Shown here: in pieces, positions 44,676 through 53,749 of the stretch
Layout of the letters: the number at the start of each line of letters is the position of its first letter
Numbering within the stretch: position 1 is the first letter of the stretch
Notes under the pieces: generated by a model
Databases searched by the model: none
What the model was told of the DNA's origin: nothing
The model's input: only the letters and a program-made list of their open reading frames with translations
Assembly (NCBI RefSeq): GCF_035270045.1
Contig: NZ_DATFIP010000014.1
Coordinates: forward strand, 1 to 64,000
Reading direction: 5' to 3'
Length of the DNA stretch: 64,000 bases
Origin: Salibaculum sp035270045
Lineage (GTDB): Bacteria; Pseudomonadota; Alphaproteobacteria; Rhodobacterales; Rhodobacteraceae
Made by a program: the position numbers and the translations under genes

Positions 44676-46267
44676 ACCCCATGGGTGTCGGTGCCGAACC
44701 GCTGGTGGCCTCGCGGCGGCGCGGGCGCGTCGCATTCGGCCCGGTGCTCGGCGCGCTCCTGCTGCTTGTCGGCTGGGAGGCGGCAGGCCGCGGTCTGACC
44801 GATGCCTTCGTGCTGGCCGCGCCCAGCGAAGTGGCGCGTTATCTCATGCGCGACTGGCAACTGATGACGCGCGCGCTTGGTGTCACGCTCGGCAACGCGG
44901 CGGCCGGGTTCGCGATAGGCAACCTTGCCGCTGTGATGCTTGCCGGGCTTGCGCTGATCTGGCCGCGAAGCGAGCGCGTGATCACCGGGCTCGCGCTGCT
45001 GGTTTTCTGTCTGCCCCTGGTCGCGACGGGGCCGATCCTGCGCGTCTTCTTCGGACCGGGGCCGGGCCCACAGATCACGCTGGCCGCGCTCGCGGTCTAC
45101 TACACCACTCTCGTTCCGCTCCTTGTGGGCCTGCGCGCCGCGCCTGCCAGCTGGTTCGACCTCGTGCGCAGTTATGGGCGCGGTCGGCTGTCCGCACTGA
45201 TCCATGTGCGGGCCATGGCGGCACTGCCCTACCTGTTCGCCGGGCTGCAGATCGCGGCGCCGGCAGCGTTCCTCGGCGCGATGGTGGGCGAGTTCACGGG
45301 CGCCGAGCGCGGAATGGGCGTGCTGACGATCCGGGCAATCCGGGCACTCGACGTGGAAATGACCTGGGGGCTTGCGAGCGTGGCGACAATGGTGGCGATC
45401 CTGGCCTACCTTGCGATCGGTGCGCTTGCCCGCCGGGTGTTGCTGGAGCAACCGCCACTGATTCTTGCCGCGTCTGCGCCGCCGGGCACGCGTCGTCCGG
45501 AGGGCTGGGTCGATACGGGCGTCCTGCTTGTTCTGGCGGTCGGCGGCTGGGCGGGGGCGATATGGGTGTTCGATCTGAACCCCTTTTTCGCCAAGGGTCC
45601 GGGCGATGTGGTCAACGCGCTCCTGCTGGCCCCCGATGCGGCGGAGACCCGGCGCACGATCGGCGAAGCGCTGACCGAGAGTGTTGTTTATCTCATCCCG
45701 GGCTACCTCGCGGGGCTCTTGGCGGGCGCGACGCTTGCGGCGCTGTTGGTTCTCGTTCCCGTGGTTGCCAGTACTGCCATGCCGCTGGCGATTGCGCTCC
45801 GGTCCGTTCCCATAGTAACCACCGCGCCCCTGGTGGTGCTGTTGATCGGGCGCGGGGCCGTGGGGACCATCGTCCTTGTCGCCGTCATGGTCTTTTTCCC
45901 CACCTTCGTGGCCTGCCTGCACGGCCTGAGACAGGCGCCGGGCCAGGTGATGTCCGTCTTCGACAGTTATGCCGCAGGGCCATGGGCACGACTGGTCCGC
46001 GTGCGCATCCCCGCGATGCTGCCGGCCTTTTTCGCAGCCGCTCGCATGGCAGTCCCGGCCTCGGTCCTTGCCGTGACGGTCGTCGAGTGGCTGGCCACCG
46101 GATCGGGCATTGGCAGCCTGATGGCGCTGTCGGCCTCGCTTTCAGACTATGACGTTCTGTGGTCGTCAGTCGTGCTGGTCTCGGCACTTTCCGCGCTCGG
46201 CTACGTGTTGGTGGGGGCGGCGGAACGGCGGGTGCTGGCCGTCTACGCGCCGGAGCAACTGGCATGA
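44672..46267 (+). CDS. ABC transporter permease, two permease domains fused
   Basis: A 531-residue protein with two tandem BPD_transp domains, about 1-260 and 280-520, each with five to six helices and an EAA-like loop. Permeases of the SsuC/TauC family are normally single-domain (about 250 residues) and dimerise, so this is a natural fusion, giving an asymmetric heterodimer-type pore. It overlaps neighbours by 4 bp at each end, the downstream one being the glycosyltransferase, which suggests the imported molecule is used in the same pathway. Confidence 0.9.
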   Translation: MNPMGVGAEPLVASRRRGRVAFGPVLGALLLLVGWEAAGRGLTDAFVLAAPSEVARYLMRDWQLMTRALGVTLGNAAAGFAIGNLAAVMLAGLALIWPRSERVITGLALLVFCLPLVATGPILRVFFGPGPGPQITLAALAVYYTTLVPLLVGLRAAPASWFDLVRSYGRGRLSALIHVRAMAALPYLFAGLQIAAPAAFLGAMVGEFTGAERGMGVLTIRAIRALDVEMTWGLASVATMVAILAYLAIGALARRVLLEQPPLILAASAPPGTRRPEGWVDTGVLLVLAVGGWAGAIWVFDLNPFFAKGPGDVVNALLLAPDAAETRRTIGEALTESVVYLIPGYLAGLLAGATLAALLVLVPVVASTAMPLAIALRSVPIVTTAPLVVLLIGRGAVGTIVLVAVMVFFPTFVACLHGLRQAPGQVMSVFDSYAAGPWARLVRVRIPAMLPAFFAAARMAVPASVLAVTVVEWLATGSGIGSLMALSASLSDYDVLWSSVVLVSALSALGYVLVGAAERRVLAVYAPEQLA

Positions 46268-47307
46268 ACCTGCGACGCGCGGCATTTGCGATCCCGGGCG
46301 ACATCACGACGCCGACCGGGGGCTACTTCTACGAACGCCGTCTGCTCGAAGGGCTGCGCGGCCAAGGCCGCGACGTGCGTCACCTGCGGCTGGGAGCTTC
46401 GTTTCCCGACCCGAACGCGACGGACATGGCAGATGCCATCGCACAGCTCGAAAGTCTGGACCCGGACAGCGCCGTGATCCTCGACGGGTTCGTTTCGGCG
46501 ACACTGGACACGGATGCGCTGGCACGGCTGCATGTGCCAAGTGTGGCCATGGTTCATCACCCGCTGGCGCTGGAAGTCGGGCTTGACCCGGATCGCCGCG
46601 AACACCTGTTTCAGATCGAACGCGCGAACCTCGCCCATATCGACCATGTCCTGGTGCCGAGCCCGGCCACGGCAGCAATGCTGACAGGGTCCTTTGGCGT
46701 CGCGGCGGAGCGGATCACCATCGCGCGGCCCGGGACTGACCGGCCGACCCGGGCGCCTGCACCGGTCAGGCCACCGCTGATCCTCTGCGTGGGCATCCAG
46801 CATCCGCGCAAGGGACATGATATCCTTTTGCGGGCGCTGGCGCGTCTGACGGACCTGGACTGGACCGCCGTGATCGTGGGCCAGTCCTACGACGCGGAGT
46901 TCGCCCGGAAACTAGCGAACCTGCGTGAGGAGTTGGGCCTGGGCGCCCGGGTGACGCTGGCCGGCTATGTATCCGATACCGACTTGGCCGACCTTTATGC
47001 GACGGCGTCGCTCTTCGCTCTCGCCACGCGCTACGAGGGCTACGGCCTGGTCTTCGACGAGGCGCTCGCTTATGGCCTGCCGATCGTCAGCTGTCGCACC
47101 GGCGCCGTCCCGGAGACGGTTCCGGCTGCGGCCGGCCGTCTCGTCGCCACGGATGATCCGGGGGCCTTCGCCGATGCCTTGGCCGACCTGCTGACGGACG
47201 AAGGGGCATATGGCAGGTGCGCGGCCGCGGCCTTGGCTGCCGGAGAAAGCCTGCCAACTTGGCGCGACACGGCCGACACGGCCGGACTTGTGTTGGACGG
47301 CTTGTAG
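46264..47307 (+). CDS. Glycosyltransferase family 4 protein
   Basis: A 347-residue GT-B-fold enzyme. The N-terminal acceptor domain contains TTPTGGYFYERRLLEGL, and the C-terminal nucleotide-sugar domain contains RPPLILCVGIQHPRKGHDIL and RYEGYGLVFDEALAYGLP, with the GT4 E-x7-E motif. Its donor is a nucleotide sugar; the acceptor is unknown. It is the last gene of the operon. The 196 bp after it (47308-47503), between convergent genes, show no convincing terminator or ORF. Confidence 0.88.
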   Translation: MNLRRAAFAIPGDITTPTGGYFYERRLLEGLRGQGRDVRHLRLGASFPDPNATDMADAIAQLESLDPDSAVILDGFVSATLDTDALARLHVPSVAMVHHPLALEVGLDPDRREHLFQIERANLAHIDHVLVPSPATAAMLTGSFGVAAERITIARPGTDRPTRAPAPVRPPLILCVGIQHPRKGHDILLRALARLTDLDWTAVIVGQSYDAEFARKLANLREELGLGARVTLAGYVSDTDLADLYATASLFALATRYEGYGLVFDEALAYGLPIVSCRTGAVPETVPAAAGRLVATDDPGAFADALADLLTDEGAYGRCAAAALAAGESLPTWRDTADTAGLVLDGL

Positions 47308-47503
47308 CACGGCAGAGGCGCTCAGGGCGTGCAACAGGTCCGTCTGGAAGTGATGGCCGGGATGGTGCCAGGCGCCAAACGCCCACGTCGAGAATGCCCT
47401 TCATGCGTGCCAACCCTGGGGCCTTTGCGAGGGTCGGCGCTGGTACACCACGCCTCGGGACACTGCCACCACGCCGAGCAGGGATGAACGAGGCATCCTG
47501 ATC

Positions 47504-48529
47504 CTAGGGTTGCTCCATGGAATCTTCCCATTCCGCGAGAAAGGCTCGCCGATTGAGAGGGTCGAGGTAGACCATGAGCGCCGGCCCAAGGCGGATCGGG
47601 CCAAAGCTGGATGCTCGCCCCATTTCCGCTGCAATCAGCGGTGGCAAATGCCAATTTCCCGGCTTTTCTCGCAGGCCGAGATCGGCCAGCATATCGATCA
47701 TCGCACCAGCTGCTTCCGGCTGTTGCGCGGCTTTCGGAACGATTGCAGTCCGCAGGATGACGTTGGAAAAATCCTGCATGCGCAGAATCTTGACACGACC
47801 GCCGCTATATCGCGCTATGCGTTCCGCCGCATAGGAGCCGAGGACGTTATAGGCCAGCGCCAGTCGGCCCGCGCGAACATCGTCGATCATCTCCCCCGAG
47901 CAGCAGTAGAGTTGTGGATCGAGGCGCCCCATGACCTCGGTGAGCCGCCAGTAGGCATCAGTGGCACGGGACTCCTGCGTGGCATAGAGATAGCCAAGCC
48001 CGCTCTCGCGAACGTCGTAGGTCCCGACTGCGCCACCGAACACATCGGGATTCTCCCGAAGCAGATTGATCAATTCCTGCCGAGTCGAGGGAATCTCGAG
48101 TCCGTCAAGCCGGTCGGTCGACAAGACGACCACGGCCGGTTCGGCGGTAAAGCCGAATATCAGGTCTCGCCAACGTGCCCATGCCGGAAGGGCCGCCGTT
48201 GCATCCGAACGATAGCTTTGGGCAAAACCGTCATTCGCGAGACGGAATTGAAGGTCCATCGCCGACGACAGCGCAAGGTCGAATGCCGCACCCTGCCTGA
48301 TGGCGCGATACAGTTCTGCGGAGGACACGACAGTGTAGTCGACCGACAACTCCGGTCGCCTCTCTTGAAACGCGAGAATATAGGGTTCGAAAACCTCGAG
48401 GTCGGCAGTGGACAGAATGCGCAGCACCTGATCGCCGGACCCCTCGTAGGACCTCTGGTTTTCAATGACCATGGCATTGGACAGCGATGCCCAGACCATC
48501 ATCACAAAGGCAAGACAAGCGTAACGCAT
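47504..48529 (-). CDS. Periplasmic binding protein of a three-component sensory system
   Basis: A 341-residue protein with a signal peptide (CLAFVMMVWASLSNAM) and the iron/thiamine-type periplasmic-binding fold (VLRILSTADLEVFEPYILAFQ, IRQGAAFDLALSSAMDLQF). It is the third gene after tctD-tctE and overlaps the kinase gene by 28 bp. It has no transporter partner on its strand, so a role as a sensory partner of the kinase, as PgtC is to PgtA/PgtB in Salmonella, is inferred. Confidence 0.8.
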   Translation of the reverse strand: MRYACLAFVMMVWASLSNAMVIENQRSYEGSGDQVLRILSTADLEVFEPYILAFQERRPELSVDYTVVSSAELYRAIRQGAAFDLALSSAMDLQFRLANDGFAQSYRSDATAALPAWARWRDLIFGFTAEPAVVVLSTDRLDGLEIPSTRQELINLLRENPDVFGGAVGTYDVRESGLGYLYATQESRATDAYWRLTEVMGRLDPQLYCCSGEMIDDVRAGRLALAYNVLGSYAAERIARYSGGRVKILRMQDFSNVILRTAIVPKAAQQPEAAGAMIDMLADLGLREKPGNWHLPPLIAAEMGRASSFGPIRLGPALMVYLDPLNRRAFLAEWEDSMEQP

Positions 48530-49869
48530 GCGCCGTTTCCTCCATCTCTGGTTTTCAGGTCCACCTGCCCACCATGCGCCGACACCACGTCTTCAACGAT
48601 GGTCAGGCCAAGGCCTGAACCGACAATCCCCTGAGTATTGTTGCCCCTGCGGAACCGTTCGGTCAGGGCCCGCGCGGGGCCATCTCCAAGGCCGGGGCCC
48701 TGATCGGTGATGCTGATGCGCGCATCTTCGGCCGTCTTGGTGAGGCGAATTTTCACCTCGGTGTCTTCGGGCGAATACTTGATCGCGTTGTCCAGAACAT
48801 TGCGAAGCGCATTCTCCAGGAGAACCGGATCGCCCGTGACCTGGACTGGTTCCGTCTCGAGACTCAGCGATATGTCCTTCATCGCCGCCGAGGCGTCCAG
48901 GGCGGCCGCGGTTTGCTTCGCGAGGTCGGCCAGGTTGATCGGCAACCGGGCAAGATCATCCGTGCGGTAGGCGACGGCAGCGTGATCGAGGAGCTGACCA
49001 GCCGAACGCGAACTTTCATCAACGGCGCGGATCATGGCCCGCAGCCTCTGTTGCTGGGTTTCATCCCCGACCGAGCGCAGGGCGATGTCGGCCTGGGTCC
49101 GGACAGTGGCAAGCGGCGTTCTTACGCGATGCGCTGCCTCTGCAATGAAATCCTCGGACCTGCGGATTGATTGGCCCAGGCGCTCCATCAAACTGTTCAA
49201 CGACGCCATGAGCGGGACCAGTTCCTCCGGCGTATCGCGCTCGACAGGGCGCAGGTCAGATGGCCCGCGCCGCGACACTGCCGCCGCGATCTCATTGAGC
49301 GGTTTGAGTGATTTCCGGGCGGCAATGGCCGACAGAACCGCCGCGAGCATGAAAAAAGCGACAGAGAAGATCGCGGCCAATCGCGACAGCCCGGCTGAGA
49401 TCTGCGCGACTCCGTTGCGGGTCTGGGCAACCGTGACGGTTACCGGAACCGGTTCGGCGCCGGCCAGAACGACCCTTGAGACGGTTGCCATCCGGATCGT
49501 CTCTTCGCCGAAGGACCCGGTATCGAAAACGACCTGCCCCATCGCCGGCGGCGCAGATATGGCGGGCAAGTCAGCATAACCCGTCAAGAGACCCGCATCG
49601 GCTGTCACCCTGTAGAAGACCTTGTCCTCTCCGATGGAGCCGAGCATGGAAAAGGCGGAATACGGCAGTTCGAGCCGGACTTCGCCCTGTTCCGAACGCA
49701 GGGTTTCGGCGATTGCCGTCGCAGAGGCTGCAAGCACGTTGTCCTGTGTGCGCTCCGCGGCTTCGCCGGCCAGTTCAGACACCATCCACCAACTGAGCAC
49801 GGACAAGAGTGCCGCGACCCCGGCCAGGAGATAGGTCAACCGGCGTCCGATGGATCCGGTAACGATCAC
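48502..49869 (-). CDS. tctE: Sensor histidine kinase (TctE-type)
   Basis: A 455-residue membrane kinase: helix at about 10-32, periplasmic sensor domain of about 130 residues, second helix at about 165-185, HAMP-like linker, and His247 in EAAHRVRTPLA. The ATPase domain has LRNVLDNAIKYS, DQGPGLGD and GSGLGLTI. It phosphorylates the response regulator, whose gene it overlaps by 4 bp. The kinase-binding protein pairing suggests it senses an external carboxylate. The rest of the island fits tricarboxylate uptake control. Confidence 0.9.
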   Translation of the reverse strand: MIVTGSIGRRLTYLLAGVAALLSVLSWWMVSELAGEAAERTQDNVLAASATAIAETLRSEQGEVRLELPYSAFSMLGSIGEDKVFYRVTADAGLLTGYADLPAISAPPAMGQVVFDTGSFGEETIRMATVSRVVLAGAEPVPVTVTVAQTRNGVAQISAGLSRLAAIFSVAFFMLAAVLSAIAARKSLKPLNEIAAAVSRRGPSDLRPVERDTPEELVPLMASLNSLMERLGQSIRRSEDFIAEAAHRVRTPLATVRTQADIALRSVGDETQQQRLRAMIRAVDESSRSAGQLLDHAAVAYRTDDLARLPINLADLAKQTAAALDASAAMKDISLSLETEPVQVTGDPVLLENALRNVLDNAIKYSPEDTEVKIRLTKTAEDARISITDQGPGLGDGPARALTERFRRGNNTQGIVGSGLGLTIVEDVVSAHGGQVDLKTRDGGNGACVTLVLPL

Positions 49870-50534
49870 GTTTCCGCTGGCTCCATCCGGTAGCCCAATC
49901 CGCGGACGGTTTCGATCCGCAGGCCCATGTCCTGAATCCGGCGGCGCAAACGACCAACGTAAACCTCGATCGCATTCTCGGTGACATCCACATCGTGCGA
50001 AAACAGCCGGTCCATCAACTGGCCTTTCGAAAGGATCTGCCCGGGAAAGCGGGCGAATACCTCGAGCAGTCGGATTTCACGGTTTCGCAAGTCAAGCGTC
50101 CGGCCCGCATGGTGCAGAGTGCCTGCCAATGGGTCAAAAATTGCGGCCCCAAGCGCAATCTCGTTGCGTGCCACGCCCCCGCGCCGCCGCAAGACCGCCC
50201 GACAGCGCGCTTCCAGCTCCGAGAAGTCGAAGGGTTTCGTGACGTAATCATCCGCGCCCCCGTCAAGGGCACCGACGCGGTCGGACACACGGGATCGCGC
50301 GGTCAGGACAATGACGGGGGTTTGCAACTCTGCACGGCGTTTGACGAGAAATTCCCGGCCATCCCCGTCGGGCAGCATGACGTCGAGCAGTATCAGGTCA
50401 TAGCGTGCCACAGCGAGGCAATCGTCCGCGTCGGCCAGGCTGCCCGCGTGGTCCACGGCGTGACCATCAAGCGCCAACCTGTTTGAGATTGCCTCGGCCA
50501 GGTCGAGATTGTCCTCGACCAGAAGATATCTCAC
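49866..50534 (-). CDS. tctD: OmpR/PhoB-family response regulator (TctD-type)
   Basis: A 222-residue regulator: receiver with Asp51 (phosphoacceptor), Thr78 and Lys100, and a C-terminal winged helix (GQILSKGQLMDRLFSHD, ENAIEVYVGRLRRRI). Phosphorylated by the adjacent kinase, it should activate the divergent tctCBA operon, whose promoter region has a direct repeat typical of OmpR-family sites. ATGA overlaps the kinase start. Confidence 0.92.
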   Translation of the reverse strand: MRYLLVEDNLDLAEAISNRLALDGHAVDHAGSLADADDCLAVARYDLILLDVMLPDGDGREFLVKRRAELQTPVIVLTARSRVSDRVGALDGGADDYVTKPFDFSELEARCRAVLRRRGGVARNEIALGAAIFDPLAGTLHHAGRTLDLRNREIRLLEVFARFPGQILSKGQLMDRLFSHDVDVTENAIEVYVGRLRRRIQDMGLRIETVRGLGYRMEPAET

Positions 50535-50558
50535 CTGCTGTCCTCCCGATCGGCGCCG

Positions 50559-50579
50559 TGTCAGGCTTCTGTCAGCTTT
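50559..50579 (+). promoter_or_regulatory. Candidate TctD-binding direct repeat
   Basis: TGTCAGGCTT (50559-50568) and TGTCAGCTTT (50570-50579) are tandem repeats 11 bp apart, one helical turn, as is usual for OmpR/PhoB-family dimers. They lie in the 104-bp gap between tctD and tctC. A TTGACC element at 50592-50597 follows at a distance that would suit activation. A weaker third half-site, TGATCAG, lies at 50583. Confidence 0.55.
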
Positions 50580-50638
50580 CTATGATCAGACTTGACCATG
50601 GGCGGTGGAGGACTGCCTGTCAAATGGGAGGAAACAGC

Positions 50639-51622
50639 ATGAGAATGACAATGACTCGCCGAGTCGTGATGGCTGCGGCCGCGGCCACGCTGGCCTTTTC
50701 GGGGTCGGCGCAAGCCGAGGGACACCAGGTCCTTGACGACCTGCACTTCATCATTCCCGGCGGCGCAGGTGGCGGCTGGGACGGCACCGCGCGCGGCACC
50801 GGCGAGGCACTTACCAAGTCCGGGCTTGTAGGCTCGGCCAGCTACGAGAACATGTCCGGTGGCGGCGGCGGAAAGGCGATCGGTTACATGATCGAGAACG
50901 CCGACAGCCTCGACAACACGCTGATGGTGAACTCGACCCCGATCGTGATCCGGTCGCTGACCGGCGTGTTCCCGCAGAGCTTCCGCGACCTGACATTGGT
51001 GGCGGGCACGATCGGCGACTACGCTGCGCTCGTCGTTCCGGCGGACAGCGACATCGAGGGCATGGACGGTCTGCTGGCCGCCTACAGTGAACAAGGTCCG
51101 GATTTTGCGGTTGGCGGCGGGTCCGTGCCCGGCGGCATGGACCACCTGGTCGCTGCGATGGTGATGCAGGCGGCTGGCGAAGACCCGACCGCGCTGAACT
51201 ACATCCCCTATGACGCGGGCGGCAAGGCCATGGCCGGCATGCTTTCGGGCGAGATCGATGCCCTCTCGACCGGCTTCTCCGAGGCGATTGCCCTTGCAGA
51301 ACAAGGGGAAGTGCGCATCCTGGGCGTGACGGCCGAAGAGCGGGTGCCGGCCTACGACACGGCACCGACCTTCATGGAGCAGGGGATCGACACCTCCTTC
51401 GTCAATTGGCGCGGGTTCTTCGCGGCCCCCGGCGCTTCGGACGAAAAGGTTGCCCAGTACATCTCGGCTCTTGAGGCGATGTATGAAACCGACGCCTGGG
51501 AAGAAGTGCGCGCCCGCAACGGTTGGGTCAACATCTTCAATCCCGGTGATGATTTCCGCAGTTTCCTTGTGGATCAGGAAAAGGTGATCGGGGACCTGAT
51601 GACGGAACTGGGCTTCCTCTGA
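50639..51622 (+). CDS. tctC: Tripartite tricarboxylate transporter substrate-binding protein
   Basis: A 327-residue periplasmic protein of the TctC/BctC family, with a signal peptide (RVVMAAAAATLAFSGSAQA). It carries the IPGGAGGGWDGTARG binding-site loop of this family, which in canonical TctC reads PF/YPAGGSTD. It captures citrate or a related carboxylate for TctAB. GGGAGG lies before the ATG. It is divergent from the kinase-regulator operon, which presumably controls it. Confidence 0.93.
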   Translation: MRMTMTRRVVMAAAAATLAFSGSAQAEGHQVLDDLHFIIPGGAGGGWDGTARGTGEALTKSGLVGSASYENMSGGGGGKAIGYMIENADSLDNTLMVNSTPIVIRSLTGVFPQSFRDLTLVAGTIGDYAALVVPADSDIEGMDGLLAAYSEQGPDFAVGGGSVPGGMDHLVAAMVMQAAGEDPTALNYIPYDAGGKAMAGMLSGEIDALSTGFSEAIALAEQGEVRILGVTAEERVPAYDTAPTFMEQGIDTSFVNWRGFFAAPGASDEKVAQYISALEAMYETDAWEEVRARNGWVNIFNPGDDFRSFLVDQEKVIGDLMTELGFL

Positions 51623-51670
51623 AGCCACCCATCTTTCCCGGCGCCGCGCGCGGCGGCGGGCAAGACAAGC

Positions 51671-51696
51671 GACACCGCCCGACAGTGGGCGGTGTC
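51671..51696 (+). repeat. Perfect intercistronic hairpin between tctC and tctB
   Basis: GACACCGCCC (51671-51680) and GGGCGGTGTC (51687-51696) form a perfect 10-bp stem with a 6-nt loop, and no T-run follows. Such hairpins after binding-protein genes commonly stabilise the upstream message or cause partial termination, so TctC is made in excess over TctBA. The location fits that role; it is inferred. Confidence 0.7.
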
Positions 51697-51730
51697 GCAC
51701 GGCACAGATCATTCCCGGGAGGACATGACC

Positions 51731-52225
51731 ATGGCGCTGGATCGCTGGATTGCGCTCATCTTCATCGTATTCTGCTGCAGCTACGGCTACCTGGCCTTTT
51801 TCACCATGGATCAGGACGTGCCGCCATTCATGCAGAGCAACCCGGTCTGGCCCTCGACCTTTCCGAAGATGCTGGCGGTGCTCGGGATTCTGGTGGGGCT
51901 CGTCGTCCTGCTGGGGTTGGAAAAACCCGGTGACGACAAGGAGCCCTCTGCCACGGAAATCAACTATCGCCGCCTTCACGAATACAAGCTGGGTCAGGCG
52001 CTGGCCTTGCTGGGCTTGATGGTGGCCTATGCGCTGCTCCTTCGGCCCGCCGGTTTTCTCATGGCGACCACGCTTTTTCTTGTCGCGGGCAGCACGGTCC
52101 TGGGTGAGCGCAAGTTCCACGTGATGATCCCGGTCGCGCTGATCGCCGCGGGCTTCGTGTGGTACCTAGTCCAGCAGGTGCTGGGCATCTTCCTGCGGCC
52201 CTTTCCATTCTTTCTGGGGAATTGA
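51731..52225 (+). CDS. tctB: Tripartite tricarboxylate transporter small membrane subunit
   Basis: A 164-residue protein with four membrane helices, typical of TctB. GGGAGG lies 8 bp upstream of the ATG at 51731, which favours this start over the in-frame ATG at 51725. It forms the transporter with TctA. The 108 bp before it contain the stabilising hairpin. Confidence 0.85.
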   Translation: MALDRWIALIFIVFCCSYGYLAFFTMDQDVPPFMQSNPVWPSTFPKMLAVLGILVGLVVLLGLEKPGDDKEPSATEINYRRLHEYKLGQALALLGLMVAYALLLRPAGFLMATTLFLVAGSTVLGERKFHVMIPVALIAAGFVWYLVQQVLGIFLRPFPFFLGN

Positions 52226-52228
52226 GCC

Positions 52229-53749
52229 ATGCTTGAAGGTATCATGATCGGCCTGGAGGCCGCGTTCTCGATCCAGAACCTGCTGCTTGTGGTCGCTGGC
52301 TGCCTCATCGGCACTTTCATCGGCATGTTGCCGGGGCTGGGGCCGATGTCGATCATCGCGATCATGATCCCGGTTGCGATCACGCTGGGCGACCCGGCGG
52401 CAGCCCTGATCCTGCTGGCGGGGGTCTATTACGGGGCCGTTTTCGGTGGCTCGACCTCTTCCATACTGCTGAACGCGCCGGGCATCGCCGGCACGGTCGC
52501 CACCAGTTTCGACGGTTACCCGATGGCGCGGAAGGGTCAGGCCGGCAAGGCTTTGACCATCGCCGCAGTGTCAAGTTTCGCGGGTGGCATGATCGGCGTG
52601 ATCCTCATGATGATATTCGCCCCGGCGCTGAGTTCGGTCGCCCTGCTGTTTCACTCGGCAGAATATTTCGCGCTGATGGTCGTGGGGCTTTCGGCGATCG
52701 CCGCCTTCGCCGGTACGGGACAGGTCAGCAAGGCGTTGATGATGACGATACTTGGACTGATTCTGGCCACGGTGGGCGAAGGCGCCCTGTTCAACATGCC
52801 GCGCTTCACGCTGGGGCTGATGGACCTGCAGTCGGGCATTTCCTTCATCACGCTGGCCATGGCCATGTTCGCCCTGCCCGAGGCGCTGTTCCTGGTCCTG
52901 AACCCGGCGCGTGGCTCTACCGACGACGGGGGTTCCCAGAAGATCACGGGGTTGCGCTTTTCGCGGAGTGAGGGCCGGGCCATGGTTCCCGTGATCGGAC
53001 GTCAGTCCATCCAGGGGTTCTTCATCGGCGTACTGCCGGGTGCAGGGGCGACGCTGGCCTCATTTCTGGGCTACGCGGTCGAGCGCAACATCGCCAAGGG
53101 CGAGGATCAGGCAGAATTCGGTCACGGGTCGGTCAAGGGGCTGGCCGCGCCCGAGACAGCCAACAACGCGGCCTGCACGGGGTCCTTCGTGCCGCTGCTG
53201 ACGCTGGGAATCCCGGGGTCTGGGACCACTGCAATCCTGCTGGGCGCGCTGATCGCGCTAAACGTGACACCCGGCCCGCGGCTCATGACCGACACGCCGG
53301 AGATCTTCTGGGCGGTCATCATCTCCATGTTCATCGGGAACGTCGTGCTGCTGATCCTCAACCTGCCCCTGATCCCCTACATCGCCAAGATCCTCTCCAT
53401 CCCGCGCAACTACCTGATCCCGTTCATCCTGTTCTTCACCCTCATGGGGGCCTACATCGGCCAGAACAACGCGACAGAACTGCTGATGCTGGTCGGTCTG
53501 GGTGTGATGGCGTCGATCTTCCGCTTTGCGGATTACCCGCTGGCGCCGCTCTTGATCGGCTTCATTCTGGGCAGGATGCTTGAAGACAACTTCGCCCGGT
53601 CGATGCAGCTCTACCGTGGCGCCGACTTCATACTTGAACGTCCGATGACGCTGGGTCTTCTGGTGCTGGCGCTGCTACTGATCCTTCTGCCAAGCTACCG
53701 CGCCCGGCGCGCACGCAAGCGGGCCGAAGGTGTCGCCGATGGCGACTGA
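52229..53749 (+). CDS. tctA: Tripartite tricarboxylate transporter large membrane subunit
   Basis: A 506-residue membrane protein with about twelve helices and the TctA family signatures IGMLPGLGPMSI and GVYYGAVFGGSTSSILLN, with the second copy FFIGVLPGAGATLASFLGYA. It transports a carboxylate with sodium or proton. GAATTGAGCC separates it by three bases from tctB. It overlaps the CoA-transferase gene by 11 bp, tying uptake to catabolism. Confidence 0.95.
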   Translation: MLEGIMIGLEAAFSIQNLLLVVAGCLIGTFIGMLPGLGPMSIIAIMIPVAITLGDPAAALILLAGVYYGAVFGGSTSSILLNAPGIAGTVATSFDGYPMARKGQAGKALTIAAVSSFAGGMIGVILMMIFAPALSSVALLFHSAEYFALMVVGLSAIAAFAGTGQVSKALMMTILGLILATVGEGALFNMPRFTLGLMDLQSGISFITLAMAMFALPEALFLVLNPARGSTDDGGSQKITGLRFSRSEGRAMVPVIGRQSIQGFFIGVLPGAGATLASFLGYAVERNIAKGEDQAEFGHGSVKGLAAPETANNAACTGSFVPLLTLGIPGSGTTAILLGALIALNVTPGPRLMTDTPEIFWAVIISMFIGNVVLLILNLPLIPYIAKILSIPRNYLIPFILFFTLMGAYIGQNNATELLMLVGLGVMASIFRFADYPLAPLLIGFILGRMLEDNFARSMQLYRGADFILERPMTLGLLVLALLLILLPSYRARRARKRAEGVADGD

